DNA of 64,000 nucleotides, from assembly GCA_015223225.1 (NCBI GenBank), contig JADFCQ010000003.1, positions 62,001 through 126,000 of the forward strand. The letters run 5' to 3'. Both the position numbers and the translations under genes were made by a program. Numbering within the stretch: the first letter of the stretch is position 1; each line of letters starts with the position of its first letter. The notes beneath the pieces are model-generated. The model was given only the letters and a program-made list of their open reading frames with translations, ran no database searches and had not been told where the DNA came from. Below are positions 28,622-36,666 of the stretch, piece by piece. The stretch is from Acetobacteraceae bacterium H6797. Its GTDB lineage: Bacteria > Pseudomonadota > Alphaproteobacteria > Acetobacterales > Acetobacteraceae.

Positions 28622-31348
28622 TCAGGCCTTCTTCGCCGCCGGCTTGGCCTTGGGGGCCGCAGCCTTCTTGGCAGGCGCCTTCGCTGTGGTCTTGGCGGCG
28701 GCCTTCTTGGCCGGTGCCTTCGTCGTCGTCTTGGCGGTCGCCGCCTTCTTCGCAGCGGGTTTCTTCTCCGCCGTCTCGGTGCTGGCCGCCTTCTTCGCCG
28801 GGGCCTTCTTGCCCTTGGCGCCGGGCTTCGGCTTCAGCGGTTTGCCCTTCTCCTTGAGCAGGGCCACTGCCTGGTCGAGCGTCACGGCCTCCATCTCCAC
28901 CCCGCGGGGCAGGTTGGCGACCATGTTCCCATGCAGGAGGAAGGGCCCGAAGCGCCCGCGCCGCACCTCGACCGGCGCGCCATCCTCCGGATGCGTGCCG
29001 ACCGTCAGCCCGCGCGGCTTGGCATCGGCCAGCAGCGCGATGGCACGGTTGAGGCCGAGGGAGAGCACGTCATCGTCCTTGTCGAGGGACTTGGACAGCG
29101 CGCCCATGCTCACATAGGGCCCGAAGCGGCCGAGATTGGCGCGGATCTCCTCGCCCGTCTCGGGATGGATGCCCACAAGGCGCGGCATGGAGAGCAGCGC
29201 GATGGCGCGTTCCAGCGTCAGCGTCTCCGGGTCCATCCCGCGCGGCAGGCTGGCGCGCTTGGGCTTGGTGGGCTTGCCCTTCTCATCCGTCCCCGCCTCG
29301 CCGAGCTGCGCGTAGAGGCCGTAGGGGCCGCGCCGCACGGTGATGGGCAGGCCCGTGGAGGGGTCGGCGCCCAGCTCCTTCATCCCGCCCGCGAGCGCGC
29401 TATCGGCCTCGTTCTCGGCGCCCGAGACGGCGAGGGGGCGCGTGTAGCGGCAATCGGGGTAGTTGGAGCAGCCAATGAAGGCGCCCGTCCGGCCGAGGCG
29501 CAGGCCGAGCCGGCCCGAATGGCAATTCGGGCAGAGGCGCGGATCGCCGCCATCGGCGGGGGTAGGGAAGAAATGCCGGCCCAGCTCCTCGTCCAGCACG
29601 TCGATGACGTCGCTGATCTTGAGATCGGCGGTGGCATCCACGGCGGCACGGAAATCGGCCCAGAAGGCGCGCATCACGGCGCGCCAATCGGCGCGGCCGC
29701 CCGAAATGTCGTCGAGCTGCTCCTCGAGCCCGGCGGTGAAGCCGGTATCGACATATTTCTCGAAGAAGGAGACGAGAAAGGCCGTCACCAGCCGGCCGCG
29801 GTCCTCCGGGATGAAGCGCTTCTTGTCCAGGCGGACGTAGTTGCGGTCCTGCAGGGTCTGGAGCACCGAGGCATAGGTGGAGGGGCGGCCGATGCCGAGC
29901 TCCTCCATCTTCTTTACCAGGCTCGCCTCCGAATAGCGCGGCGGCGGCTGGGTGAAATGCTGCTCGGCCTTCACCTCGCCGCGCTTCAGCGGGTTCTTCT
30001 CCCGCATCGGCGGCAGGGTGCGGCCATCCTCGTCATCCTCGGCCACCGGGTCATCCCGGTCTTCGCGATAGAGCTTGAGGAAGCCGTCGAAAGCGATGAC
30101 GGAGCCGGTGGCGCGCAGGCGGGTGCGGCCATCGGGGGTGGTGATGTCTACGCCCGTCTGGTCCAGCTCGGCGGAGGCCATCTGGCTGGCCACGGCGCGC
30201 TTCCAGACCAGTTCGTAGAGCCGGCGCTGCTCGGGGTTCAGGTAACGGGCGACTTGCTCCGGCGTGCGGGTGACGTCGGTGGGGCGGATGGCCTCGTGGG
30301 CCTCCTGCGCGTTCTTCGCCTTGGTCGAATACTCGCGCGGCGCGGGCGGCAGGTAGTCGGCGCCGAAATCGCCCTTCACATGGTCACGGATGGCATGGAT
30401 GGCCTCGCGGGACATCTGGACGCCGTCGGTACGCATATAGGTGATGAGGCCGACCGTCTCGCCGCCGATATCCACGCCCTCGTAGAGGCCCTGGGCGAGG
30501 CGCATCGTGTGCTGCGCGCCGAAGCCGAGCTTGCGGCTCGATTCCTGCTGCAGCGTCGAGGTGGTGAAGGGCGCCGGCGGATTGCGGCGGACGCGCTTCT
30601 TCTCGACCGAGGTGACGGTGAAGGAACCGGCCTCCACGGCGGCCTTGGCGCGCATGGCGCTGGCCTCGTCGGGCAGGTCGAATTGCTCGAGCTTCTTGCC
30701 GTCGAGATGCGTCAGCCGGGCGGTGAAGGGCGCGCCGAGCGGGGTCGCGAATCGGCTATCGACCGTCCAGTACTCGCGCGGCTTGAAAGCCTCGATCTCG
30801 GCTTCGCGCTCGCAGACCAGCCGGAGTGCCACGGATTGCACGCGGCCGGCCGAGCGGCTGCCCGGCAGCTTGCGCCAGAGCACGGGGGAAAGGGTGAAGC
30901 CCACCAGATAATCCAGCGCGCGGCGGGCCAGATAGGCCTCGATCAGCGGCAGGTCGAGATCGCGGGGATGCTCGACCGCGTATTGCACGGCGCGCTTGGT
31001 GATCTCGTTGAAGGTGATGCGATGGACCTCGACGCCCTTCAGCAGGCGCTTCTGCTCCAGCATCTCCTTCACATGCCAGGAGATGGCCTCGCCTTCGCGA
31101 TCCGGGTCGGTGGCGAGATACAGGCGGCGGGCGCCCTTGACGGCCTTGGCGATGGCCGCGACCTGCTTCTCGCCGCGATCCTCGCTCGTCCAGTCCATGG
31201 CGAAATCCTCGTCCGGGCGGACGGAGCCATCCTTGGGCGGCAGATCGCGGACATGGCCGAAGGAGGCCAGAACGGTGAAGCCGTTGCCGAGATACTTGTT
31301 GATGGTCTTCGCCTTGGCCGGCGACTCAACGACGACAACGTCGGTCAT
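28622..31348 (-). CDS. topA: DNA topoisomerase I
   Basis: This 908-residue type IA topoisomerase relaxes negative supercoils. It has the Toprim domain at the N-terminus (VVVESPAKAKTINKYLG, then DPDREGEAISWH), the catalytic tyrosine in GLITYMRTDG near residue 310 and a C4 zinc finger CPNCHSGRLGL...GCSNYPDC near 590-615. Two to three further zinc-ribbon-like repeats lack cysteines. The last 70 residues are a Lys/Ala/Pro tail with repeated APAKKAA units, histone H1-like and probably DNA-binding. It sits between dprA and rnr in the leftward cluster, the usual alphaproteobacterial order. Confidence 0.97.
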   Translation of the reverse strand: MTDVVVVESPAKAKTINKYLGNGFTVLASFGHVRDLPPKDGSVRPDEDFAMDWTSEDRGEKQVAAIAKAVKGARRLYLATDPDREGEAISWHVKEMLEQKRLLKGVEVHRITFNEITKRAVQYAVEHPRDLDLPLIEAYLARRALDYLVGFTLSPVLWRKLPGSRSAGRVQSVALRLVCEREAEIEAFKPREYWTVDSRFATPLGAPFTARLTHLDGKKLEQFDLPDEASAMRAKAAVEAGSFTVTSVEKKRVRRNPPAPFTTSTLQQESSRKLGFGAQHTMRLAQGLYEGVDIGGETVGLITYMRTDGVQMSREAIHAIRDHVKGDFGADYLPPAPREYSTKAKNAQEAHEAIRPTDVTRTPEQVARYLNPEQRRLYELVWKRAVASQMASAELDQTGVDITTPDGRTRLRATGSVIAFDGFLKLYREDRDDPVAEDDEDGRTLPPMREKNPLKRGEVKAEQHFTQPPPRYSEASLVKKMEELGIGRPSTYASVLQTLQDRNYVRLDKKRFIPEDRGRLVTAFLVSFFEKYVDTGFTAGLEEQLDDISGGRADWRAVMRAFWADFRAAVDATADLKISDVIDVLDEELGRHFFPTPADGGDPRLCPNCHSGRLGLRLGRTGAFIGCSNYPDCRYTRPLAVSGAENEADSALAGGMKELGADPSTGLPITVRRGPYGLYAQLGEAGTDEKGKPTKPKRASLPRGMDPETLTLERAIALLSMPRLVGIHPETGEEIRANLGRFGPYVSMGALSKSLDKDDDVLSLGLNRAIALLADAKPRGLTVGTHPEDGAPVEVRRGRFGPFLLHGNMVANLPRGVEMEAVTLDQAVALLKEKGKPLKPKPGAKGKKAPAKKAASTETAEKKPAAKKAATAKTTTKAPAKKAAAKTTAKAPAKKAAAPKAKPAAKKA

Positions 31349-31375
31349 GGCAGGACTTCACAGCCTTGTTCAGCA

Positions 31376-32473
31376 CTACAAACCGCGCCGGACGACGCGG
31401 TTGCCCGGCAGGGACTCGACCAACCCCTGAAGTTCGAGATCGGCCAGGCTTGCCTGCAGCATGGCTGGCGAGAGGTGGCAGCGGCGCAGCACTTCGTCAA
31501 CCACAACCGGATTCGCGCCGATCAGATCAAGTAATTCTGAGGGCGGGCGGGTATTGGCGGCAGGCGCCGGCGGCAGGGCCTGTACAGCCCGTGAAGCGGG
31601 CCTGAACAGCGGCGCATTGGACGGGCCCTCGGGCAGATTGTCGAGAATATCGGCTGCCGTTTCAGTCAGATAGGCGCCCTGGCGCAGGAGATTATTTGAG
31701 CCGCGGCAGCGAGGGTCCAGCGGGCTGCCGGGCACGGCGTAAATCGCGCGATTGGCCTCCAGCGCCATGCGTGCGGTGATGAGCGTCCCCGACTTTTCGG
31801 CGGCCTCGACCACCACCACGCCGAGCGAGAGCCCGGCGATGATGCGGTTGCGCTTGGGAAAGTGCCGGGCGATGGGCGCGGTACCGAGCGGTGCCTCGGC
31901 CAGCACGGCGCCCCCTTCCGCGATGGCCTGCTGGAGCGCGCGATGCTCCAGCGGATAGGGCCGGTCGAGCCCGCCGGGGATGACGGCGACCGTCCGCCCT
32001 GCGCGGATCGCGGCCTGATGGGCGGCGGCGTCGATGCCGCGGGCGAGGCCGCTGGTGATGGTGATGCCGGCGCGGCAGAGCCCCTCGCTGATCTCCTCCG
32101 CCACGCGGCGCCCGGCCGCCGAGGCATTGCGCGCGCCCACCATGCCCACCTGCCGGCTGCGCAGCAGGCGCGGATCGCCCAGCAGTGCGAAGCCGGCGGG
32201 CGCGTCGGGGGATTCGGCAAGAAGCTCCGGGTAATCCGCATCACCGATGAAGAGGAAGCGGCCGCCGAGCCGATGGAGCGCTTCCATCTCCCGCTCAGCC
32301 TTTTCCGCCTCGCAGGGCTTTTCCGCCACCCCGCCCCGGGCCGCGATTCGCGCCCAGGAGGCGAGCGCGGCCTCGGCCGAGCCGAAATGGTGCATCAGCC
32401 GCTGCCAGGTCTGGTTGCCGACGCCCTCCGTGCGGAGCAGGCGGAGGCGGGCGAGGGATTCCGAAAAAGTCAT
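31376..32473 (-). CDS. dprA: DNA processing protein DprA
   Basis: ATG 32473 is chosen: GGAG lies six bases upstream and the product begins MTFSESLARLRLLRTEGVG like other DprA proteins. The 365-residue protein binds incoming single-stranded DNA and loads RecA during transformation. The Rossmann-like core runs from about residue 95 (MVGARNASAAGRRVAEEI). It includes ITSGLARGIDAAAHQAAI, VIPGGLDRPYPLEHRAL, FPKRNRIIAGLS and GTLITARMALE. A C-terminal winged-helix (DML1-like) domain spans about 310-360. It lies upstream of topA. No other competence gene is in the window. Confidence 0.94.
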   Translation of the reverse strand: MTFSESLARLRLLRTEGVGNQTWQRLMHHFGSAEAALASWARIAARGGVAEKPCEAEKAEREMEALHRLGGRFLFIGDADYPELLAESPDAPAGFALLGDPRLLRSRQVGMVGARNASAAGRRVAEEISEGLCRAGITITSGLARGIDAAAHQAAIRAGRTVAVIPGGLDRPYPLEHRALQQAIAEGGAVLAEAPLGTAPIARHFPKRNRIIAGLSLGVVVVEAAEKSGTLITARMALEANRAIYAVPGSPLDPRCRGSNNLLRQGAYLTETAADILDNLPEGPSNAPLFRPASRAVQALPPAPAANTRPPSELLDLIGANPVVVDEVLRRCHLSPAMLQASLADLELQGLVESLPGNRVVRRGL

Positions 32474-32536
32474 CGCAGGCTCCGGGAGGGCCTTTTGCCC
32501 TGCCCGGAATGTCACCCGCTTGTCGTTAACGCGGGC

Positions 32537-33118
32537 TTACTTCTTGCCGATCTTCGGCTCGGTGCCCGCGATCAGGCGCTTGATATTGGCCTCGTGCCGC
32601 CAGGCCACCAGCAGCGCAAGGGCCATGGCGAAGCCCGCGAGCGACCAGTCGCCCGCGATGGCCGCGATAAGGGGCGCGGCGGCGCAGGCCATCAGCGCGG
32701 AGGCCGAGGAGATGCGCGTGATGAAGGCCGTGGCGAGCCAGACGGCCGCGCAGAGCAGCGCCAGCCACCAGGAGGCGGCCAGCAGCACCCCCGCCGCCGT
32801 GGCGACGCCCTTGCCGCCTTTGAAGCGCAGCCAGACCGGGAAGATATGCCCGACCATGGAGGCGAAACCGGCCACCAGCCCGGCATCGCGCCCCCAGAGC
32901 CAGCCGGCCAGCAGCACGGCGGCGAGGCCCTTGAGCAGATCCAGCGCCAGGGTGCCGGCGGCGAGGCCCTTACGGCCCGTCCGCAGCACATTGGTGGCCC
33001 CGATGGAGCCGCTGCCGATCTGCCGGACATCGCCAAGGCCCGCGGCGCGCGTCAGCAGCAGGCCATAGGGCACCGAGCCCAGCGCATAGCCCAGCAGGGC
33101 CGCGAGAACCCAGATCAT
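32537..33118 (-). CDS. plsY: Acyl-phosphate glycerol-3-phosphate acyltransferase PlsY
   Basis: The 193-residue inner-membrane protein makes lysophosphatidic acid from acyl-phosphate and glycerol-3-phosphate. It has the three PlsY motifs: GSVPYGLLL (residues 14-22) with GSGSIGATNVLRTGRKG (36-52), the FKGGKGVATAAG loop near 97-108, and RHEANIKRLIAGTEPKIG at the C-terminus. About five hydrophobic helices are visible. Its ATG overlaps the pyrC stop by four bases (ATGA), so the two are translationally coupled. Confidence 0.96.
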   Translation of the reverse strand: MIWVLAALLGYALGSVPYGLLLTRAAGLGDVRQIGSGSIGATNVLRTGRKGLAAGTLALDLLKGLAAVLLAGWLWGRDAGLVAGFASMVGHIFPVWLRFKGGKGVATAAGVLLAASWWLALLCAAVWLATAFITRISSASALMACAAAPLIAAIAGDWSLAGFAMALALLVAWRHEANIKRLIAGTEPKIGKK

Positions 33119-34392
33119 GCGCCGAAGACCCGGCGGCCGGCCTTGAAGGTGCCCATCACCTTGCCCTCGAGGGCGCGGCCATCGAAGGGCGAATTCTGCG
33201 CCTTGCCGGGAAGCTTGCCGGCCTCGACCTTCCAGGCGCGGGTGAGGTGGAAGAGCACGAGATCGGCGGGCGCGCGCTTGGCCAGGCGGCCGGCGGGCAG
33301 GCCGAGCAGGGCGGCGGGCTTGCTCGTTATGAGCGCCAGCGCGTCGAGCAGCGGCAGATTGCCGGAATGGACCTGGGCGAGGGTGATGCCTAGCAGCGTG
33401 GCGAGGCCCGCGCCGCCGGCCTCGGCCTGGGCGAAGGGCAGGCGCTTGTCATCGGCATCGCGGGGCTCGTGGTCGGAGGCGATGGCGTCGATCGTGCCAT
33501 CGGCCAGCGCCGCGACCACGGCCAGCCTGTCCTCCTCGCGCCGGAGCGGGGGGGAGAGCTTGGCATAGGTGCGGAAATCGCCGATCGCCGTCTCGTTCAG
33601 GTCGAAATAGGGCGGGGCGGTATCGCAGGTGACCTTGATGCCCTCGGCCTTGGCCTGGCGGATCAGCGCGAGCCCGGCGCCGGTCGAGACATGGGCGAAA
33701 TGCACATGGCCCTTGGTGAGCTTGGCCAGCGCGATGTCGCGCGCGATCTGGATGGATTCGGCCGCCGCCGGAATGCCCGGCAGGCCCATGCGCGTCGCCA
33801 GCTCGCCTTCGGTGGCCGAGCCGGTGCCGGCCAGCGAGGCATCCTCGGGATGCTGCAGCACGAAGCAGCCGAAGGCGCGGGCATAGGAAAGGGCGAGGCG
33901 CATGATGCGCGCGCTCGAGATCACCTTGGCGCCGTCGGTGAAGGCCACGGCGCCGGCTTCCTGCAACAGGCCGAACTCGGCCAGTTCCTTGCCCTCGCAG
34001 CGCTTGGTGGCGGCGCCATAGGGCAGGATGGTGAGGCTGCCGGTCTGCTCGCCGCGCCGGGCGATGAAATGGATCAGCGCGGCATCGTCGAGCGCGGGCT
34101 CGGTATCGGGCAGGGCGCAGAGCGTGGTGATGCCGCCCGCCGCCGCCGCGATGGCGGCCGATTCGATGGTCTCGCGATGCTCGCCGCCCGGCTCGCCGAT
34201 ATAGGCGCGCATGTCGATCAGGCCGGGGGCGAGGCAGAGGCCCGTGCCATCGACCACCATGGCCCCTTCGGGGGCGGTGAGGCCGGGGCCGAGATCGGCG
34301 ATCAGCCCGTCGGCGGCGATCAGGCTGCCGATGGTGTCGAGCCCGGTCGCCGGGTCGAGCAGGCGGGCATTCTCGATGAAGAGGGTCGTCAT
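33115..34392 (-). CDS. pyrC: Dihydroorotase (PyrC/PyrX class I type)
   Basis: The 425-residue amidohydrolase follows pyrB by four bases in the pyrimidine pathway. Its N-terminus contains LLDPATGLDTIGSLIAADG, and the expected metal-binding HxH near residue 60 reads GLIDMRAYIGEPGGEHRET: both His are missing (MRAY instead of DxHxH). Further on, HFAHVSTGAGLALI and ITSDHEPRDADDKRLPFAQA keep later His and Asp residues. Loss of the first metal ligands is typical of PyrC' (PyrX) paralogues, which are inactive and support PyrB in a complex. It may therefore be the non-catalytic subunit. Confidence 0.88.
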   Translation of the reverse strand: MTTLFIENARLLDPATGLDTIGSLIAADGLIADLGPGLTAPEGAMVVDGTGLCLAPGLIDMRAYIGEPGGEHRETIESAAIAAAAGGITTLCALPDTEPALDDAALIHFIARRGEQTGSLTILPYGAATKRCEGKELAEFGLLQEAGAVAFTDGAKVISSARIMRLALSYARAFGCFVLQHPEDASLAGTGSATEGELATRMGLPGIPAAAESIQIARDIALAKLTKGHVHFAHVSTGAGLALIRQAKAEGIKVTCDTAPPYFDLNETAIGDFRTYAKLSPPLRREEDRLAVVAALADGTIDAIASDHEPRDADDKRLPFAQAEAGGAGLATLLGITLAQVHSGNLPLLDALALITSKPAALLGLPAGRLAKRAPADLVLFHLTRAWKVEAGKLPGKAQNSPFDGRALEGKVMGTFKAGRRVFGA

Positions 34393-34396
34393 GGTC

Positions 34397-35341
34397 TCAG
34401 CCCCGGGCGTTGCGGCGCTGGTTGCGCGAAAGAATGTCGAGCACGGCCATGCGGACGGCCACGCCCATCTCCACCTGCTCGCCGATCACCGAGCGGACCG
34501 GGTCATCGGCCACCGCGCTGTCGATCTCGATGCCGCGGTTCATGGGGCCGGGATGCATGACGATGGCATCCGGCTTGGCCCAGGCGAGCTTGGCCTGGTC
34601 CAGACCGTAGAAGCGGAAATATTCGCGCGAGGAGGGGATGAGCCCGCCCACCATGCGCTCCTTCTGCAGCCGCAGCATCATGACGACATCGGCGTCCTTC
34701 AGGCCGGATTTCATGTCGTGGAAGACTTCGACGCCCAGTTCCTGAATATCCGAGGGCATGAGCGTGGGCGGGCCGACGACGCGGACGCGGCAATTCATGG
34801 CCAGCAGCAGGTGGATATTGCTCCGGGCCACGCGGGAATGCAGCACGTCGCCGCAGATCGCGACCACGAGGTTCTCCAGCGTGCCCTTGTGGCGGCGGAT
34901 GGTCAGCGCATCGAGCAGGGCCTGGGTCGGGTGCTCATGCGTGCCGTCGCCGGCATTGATCACCGCCGCATCCACCTTCTGGGCCAGGAGCGAGGGGGCG
35001 CCGGACTGGGCATGGCGTACGACCAGCAGGTCGCAATGCATGGCGTTCAGGGTCGAGGCCGTGTCGAGCAGCGTCTCGCCCTTGTTCACCGAGGAGTTGG
35101 AGACGGACATGTTGATCACATCCGCGCCAAGTCGCTTGCCTGCCAATTCGAAACTGGTGCGGGTCCGGGTGCTGTCTTCGAAGAAGAGATTGATCAGCGT
35201 CCGGCCCTTCAGCAGGTCCCGCTGGGTTTTCCCCGAGCGGTTGAGAAGGGCATAGGATTCCGCCAGATCAAGGAGATCGGCGATATAGGGCGGCTCCAGC
35301 CCTTCGAGGGCGAGGAGGTGCCGGTGCGGGTAAGCAACCAT
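34397..35341 (-). CDS. pyrB: Aspartate carbamoyltransferase catalytic subunit
   Basis: ATG 35341 gives 314 residues starting [15 protein letters not shown], like other PyrB; an earlier ATG at 35383 is in frame. The enzyme condenses carbamoyl phosphate and aspartate, the first committed pyrimidine step. The carbamoyl-phosphate loop is [22 protein letters not shown] (residues about 54-75). [18 protein letters not shown] (near 133) and [12 protein letters not shown] (near 265) are also diagnostic. It is first in the leftward cluster pyrB-pyrC-plsY-dprA-topA-rnr-S41. Confidence 0.96.
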   Translation of the reverse strand: MVAYPHRHLLALEGLEPPYIADLLDLAESYALLNRSGKTQRDLLKGRTLINLFFEDSTRTRTSFELAGKRLGADVINMSVSNSSVNKGETLLDTASTLNAMHCDLLVVRHAQSGAPSLLAQKVDAAVINAGDGTHEHPTQALLDALTIRRHKGTLENLVVAICGDVLHSRVARSNIHLLLAMNCRVRVVGPPTLMPSDIQELGVEVFHDMKSGLKDADVVMMLRLQKERMVGGLIPSSREYFRFYGLDQAKLAWAKPDAIVMHPGPMNRGIEIDSAVADDPVRSVIGEQVEMGVAVRMAVLDILSRNQRRNARG

Positions 35342-35598
35342 CGAGCCAGGGTCCGTCAGAAGGTGGCGGACCATACCGGCCAAGCGCCCGGGGCGAAAGC
35401 GGGAAGGGGGCGATCGCCAAGGGGGCTTGCTGCTTGGATTGCCCCAGCGGCTGGCGGCACGGTATGAAATACCGGATAGGAGACGGTCAGGCCGTCTTCA
35501 CGCGCGGTCAACCAAATGCGCGCATGGTGAGTTTGAGGTTGCCGGCGGGCGGCATGGGTGCCGCGCCGCCTTTTGGTATCAGTCGAGGATTGCTGGCG

Positions 35599-36663
35599 AT
35601 GGGCCGAAAAACCAACACCCTGGCTCTTTATGCCGAGCAATACGGGGAAGTGCCCCTGGGTTGGGCCGGCGCGACCGAGAAGCAGGACTATCTGAACTTC
35701 GGCGACGCCCTGAGCCCCGTCATGGTCGCGGCCATGTGCGGTATGCCCATCGTCCGCCGGCCGATGAAGTCCGACAATATCCGCATGGCCTGCGTGGGTA
35801 CCATCGGCCATGGCTTCGAGGGCGGCGAGGTGCATTTCTGGGGCACCGGCATGAGCCCCTGGAGCAACCCCAGCGCGAAACCGCCCACCCCCTGGGCGCC
35901 GCCGGCCGATACCAAGCTCGTCGTCCATGCCACGCGCGGCCCGCTGACCGCCGCCCGCCTGGGCGAGGATCTGACGAAGCGCGCCGTGCCCTATGGCGAC
36001 CCGGTCTTCCTCCTGCCGCGCTTCTTCAGCAAGCCGGTGAAGCAGGATGTGGAACTGGGCGTGATCATCCACCTCTCCGAAATGGAGAGCCGCGCGCTCG
36101 ATACCGGCCCCGCGCCGAACCTGGTGCGCTACCGCATCCCGGAGGCCCTCGCGGGCAAGGTGCGCATCATCAATACGCTCACCGCCATCAGCACCGAGGG
36201 GCTGGAGGACAAGATCCAGGAGATCCGCCGCTGCAAGCGCATCGTGTCGACCAGCTTGCACGGCATGGTCATCGCCGAGTGCTACGGTATCCCCTGCCTC
36301 TATTTCTCACCCAATATGGGCACGGGCGTCGTGACGATCGGCACCGATGGGAATGACACGCTCGACCTGCGCCTGGCCGATCTCTATGCCGGCATCGGCC
36401 GCAAGAAGATCACTGCCTTCTCGACGCCCCGCGCCCAGGAGACCGACTGGGAGGGGCTGATCGAGGCCATCGACAAGTATTGGGAGCCGGTGACGAACAG
36501 CTTCGATGATCTGGCGGAGGCCTTCCCCGTCAGCGGCACGCCGCTCTCCACCAACAGCCTCTTCGACGAGCCCTCGGTGAAGGCCATTACCTTCCAGCAC
36601 AGCGTCCGCGCGGTTCACCTGGACGATTCGCGGGCGGGCAAGGAGCGGGCGGCGCTGAGCTGA
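35599..36663 (+). CDS. Polysaccharide pyruvyl transferase-family protein (second copy type)
   Basis: ATG 35599 is preferred because the family core starts a few residues later (LNFGDALSPVMVAAM, near residue 35) and upstream residues look non-coding; the frame itself is open from 35434. The 354-residue protein has HFWGTGMSPW near 81, HATRGPLTAARL near 108, YGDPVFLLPRFF near 130, and CKRIVSTSLHGMVIAECYGIPCLYFSP near 215-240. The SxSLHG motif is the hallmark of pyruvyl transferases. It is only distantly like the gene at 23542. The downstream fusion gene starts three bases after its stop, so they form one transcriptional unit. Confidence 0.83.
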   Translation: MGRKTNTLALYAEQYGEVPLGWAGATEKQDYLNFGDALSPVMVAAMCGMPIVRRPMKSDNIRMACVGTIGHGFEGGEVHFWGTGMSPWSNPSAKPPTPWAPPADTKLVVHATRGPLTAARLGEDLTKRAVPYGDPVFLLPRFFSKPVKQDVELGVIIHLSEMESRALDTGPAPNLVRYRIPEALAGKVRIINTLTAISTEGLEDKIQEIRRCKRIVSTSLHGMVIAECYGIPCLYFSPNMGTGVVTIGTDGNDTLDLRLADLYAGIGRKKITAFSTPRAQETDWEGLIEAIDKYWEPVTNSFDDLAEAFPVSGTPLSTNSLFDEPSVKAITFQHSVRAVHLDDSRAGKERAALS

Positions 36664-36666
36664 TCC

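Noticed and set aside
26943..31534. Long rightward open frames opposite rnr and topA
   Set aside because: Composition bias at third positions keeps these frames open; the leftward strand has complete, well-known proteins.
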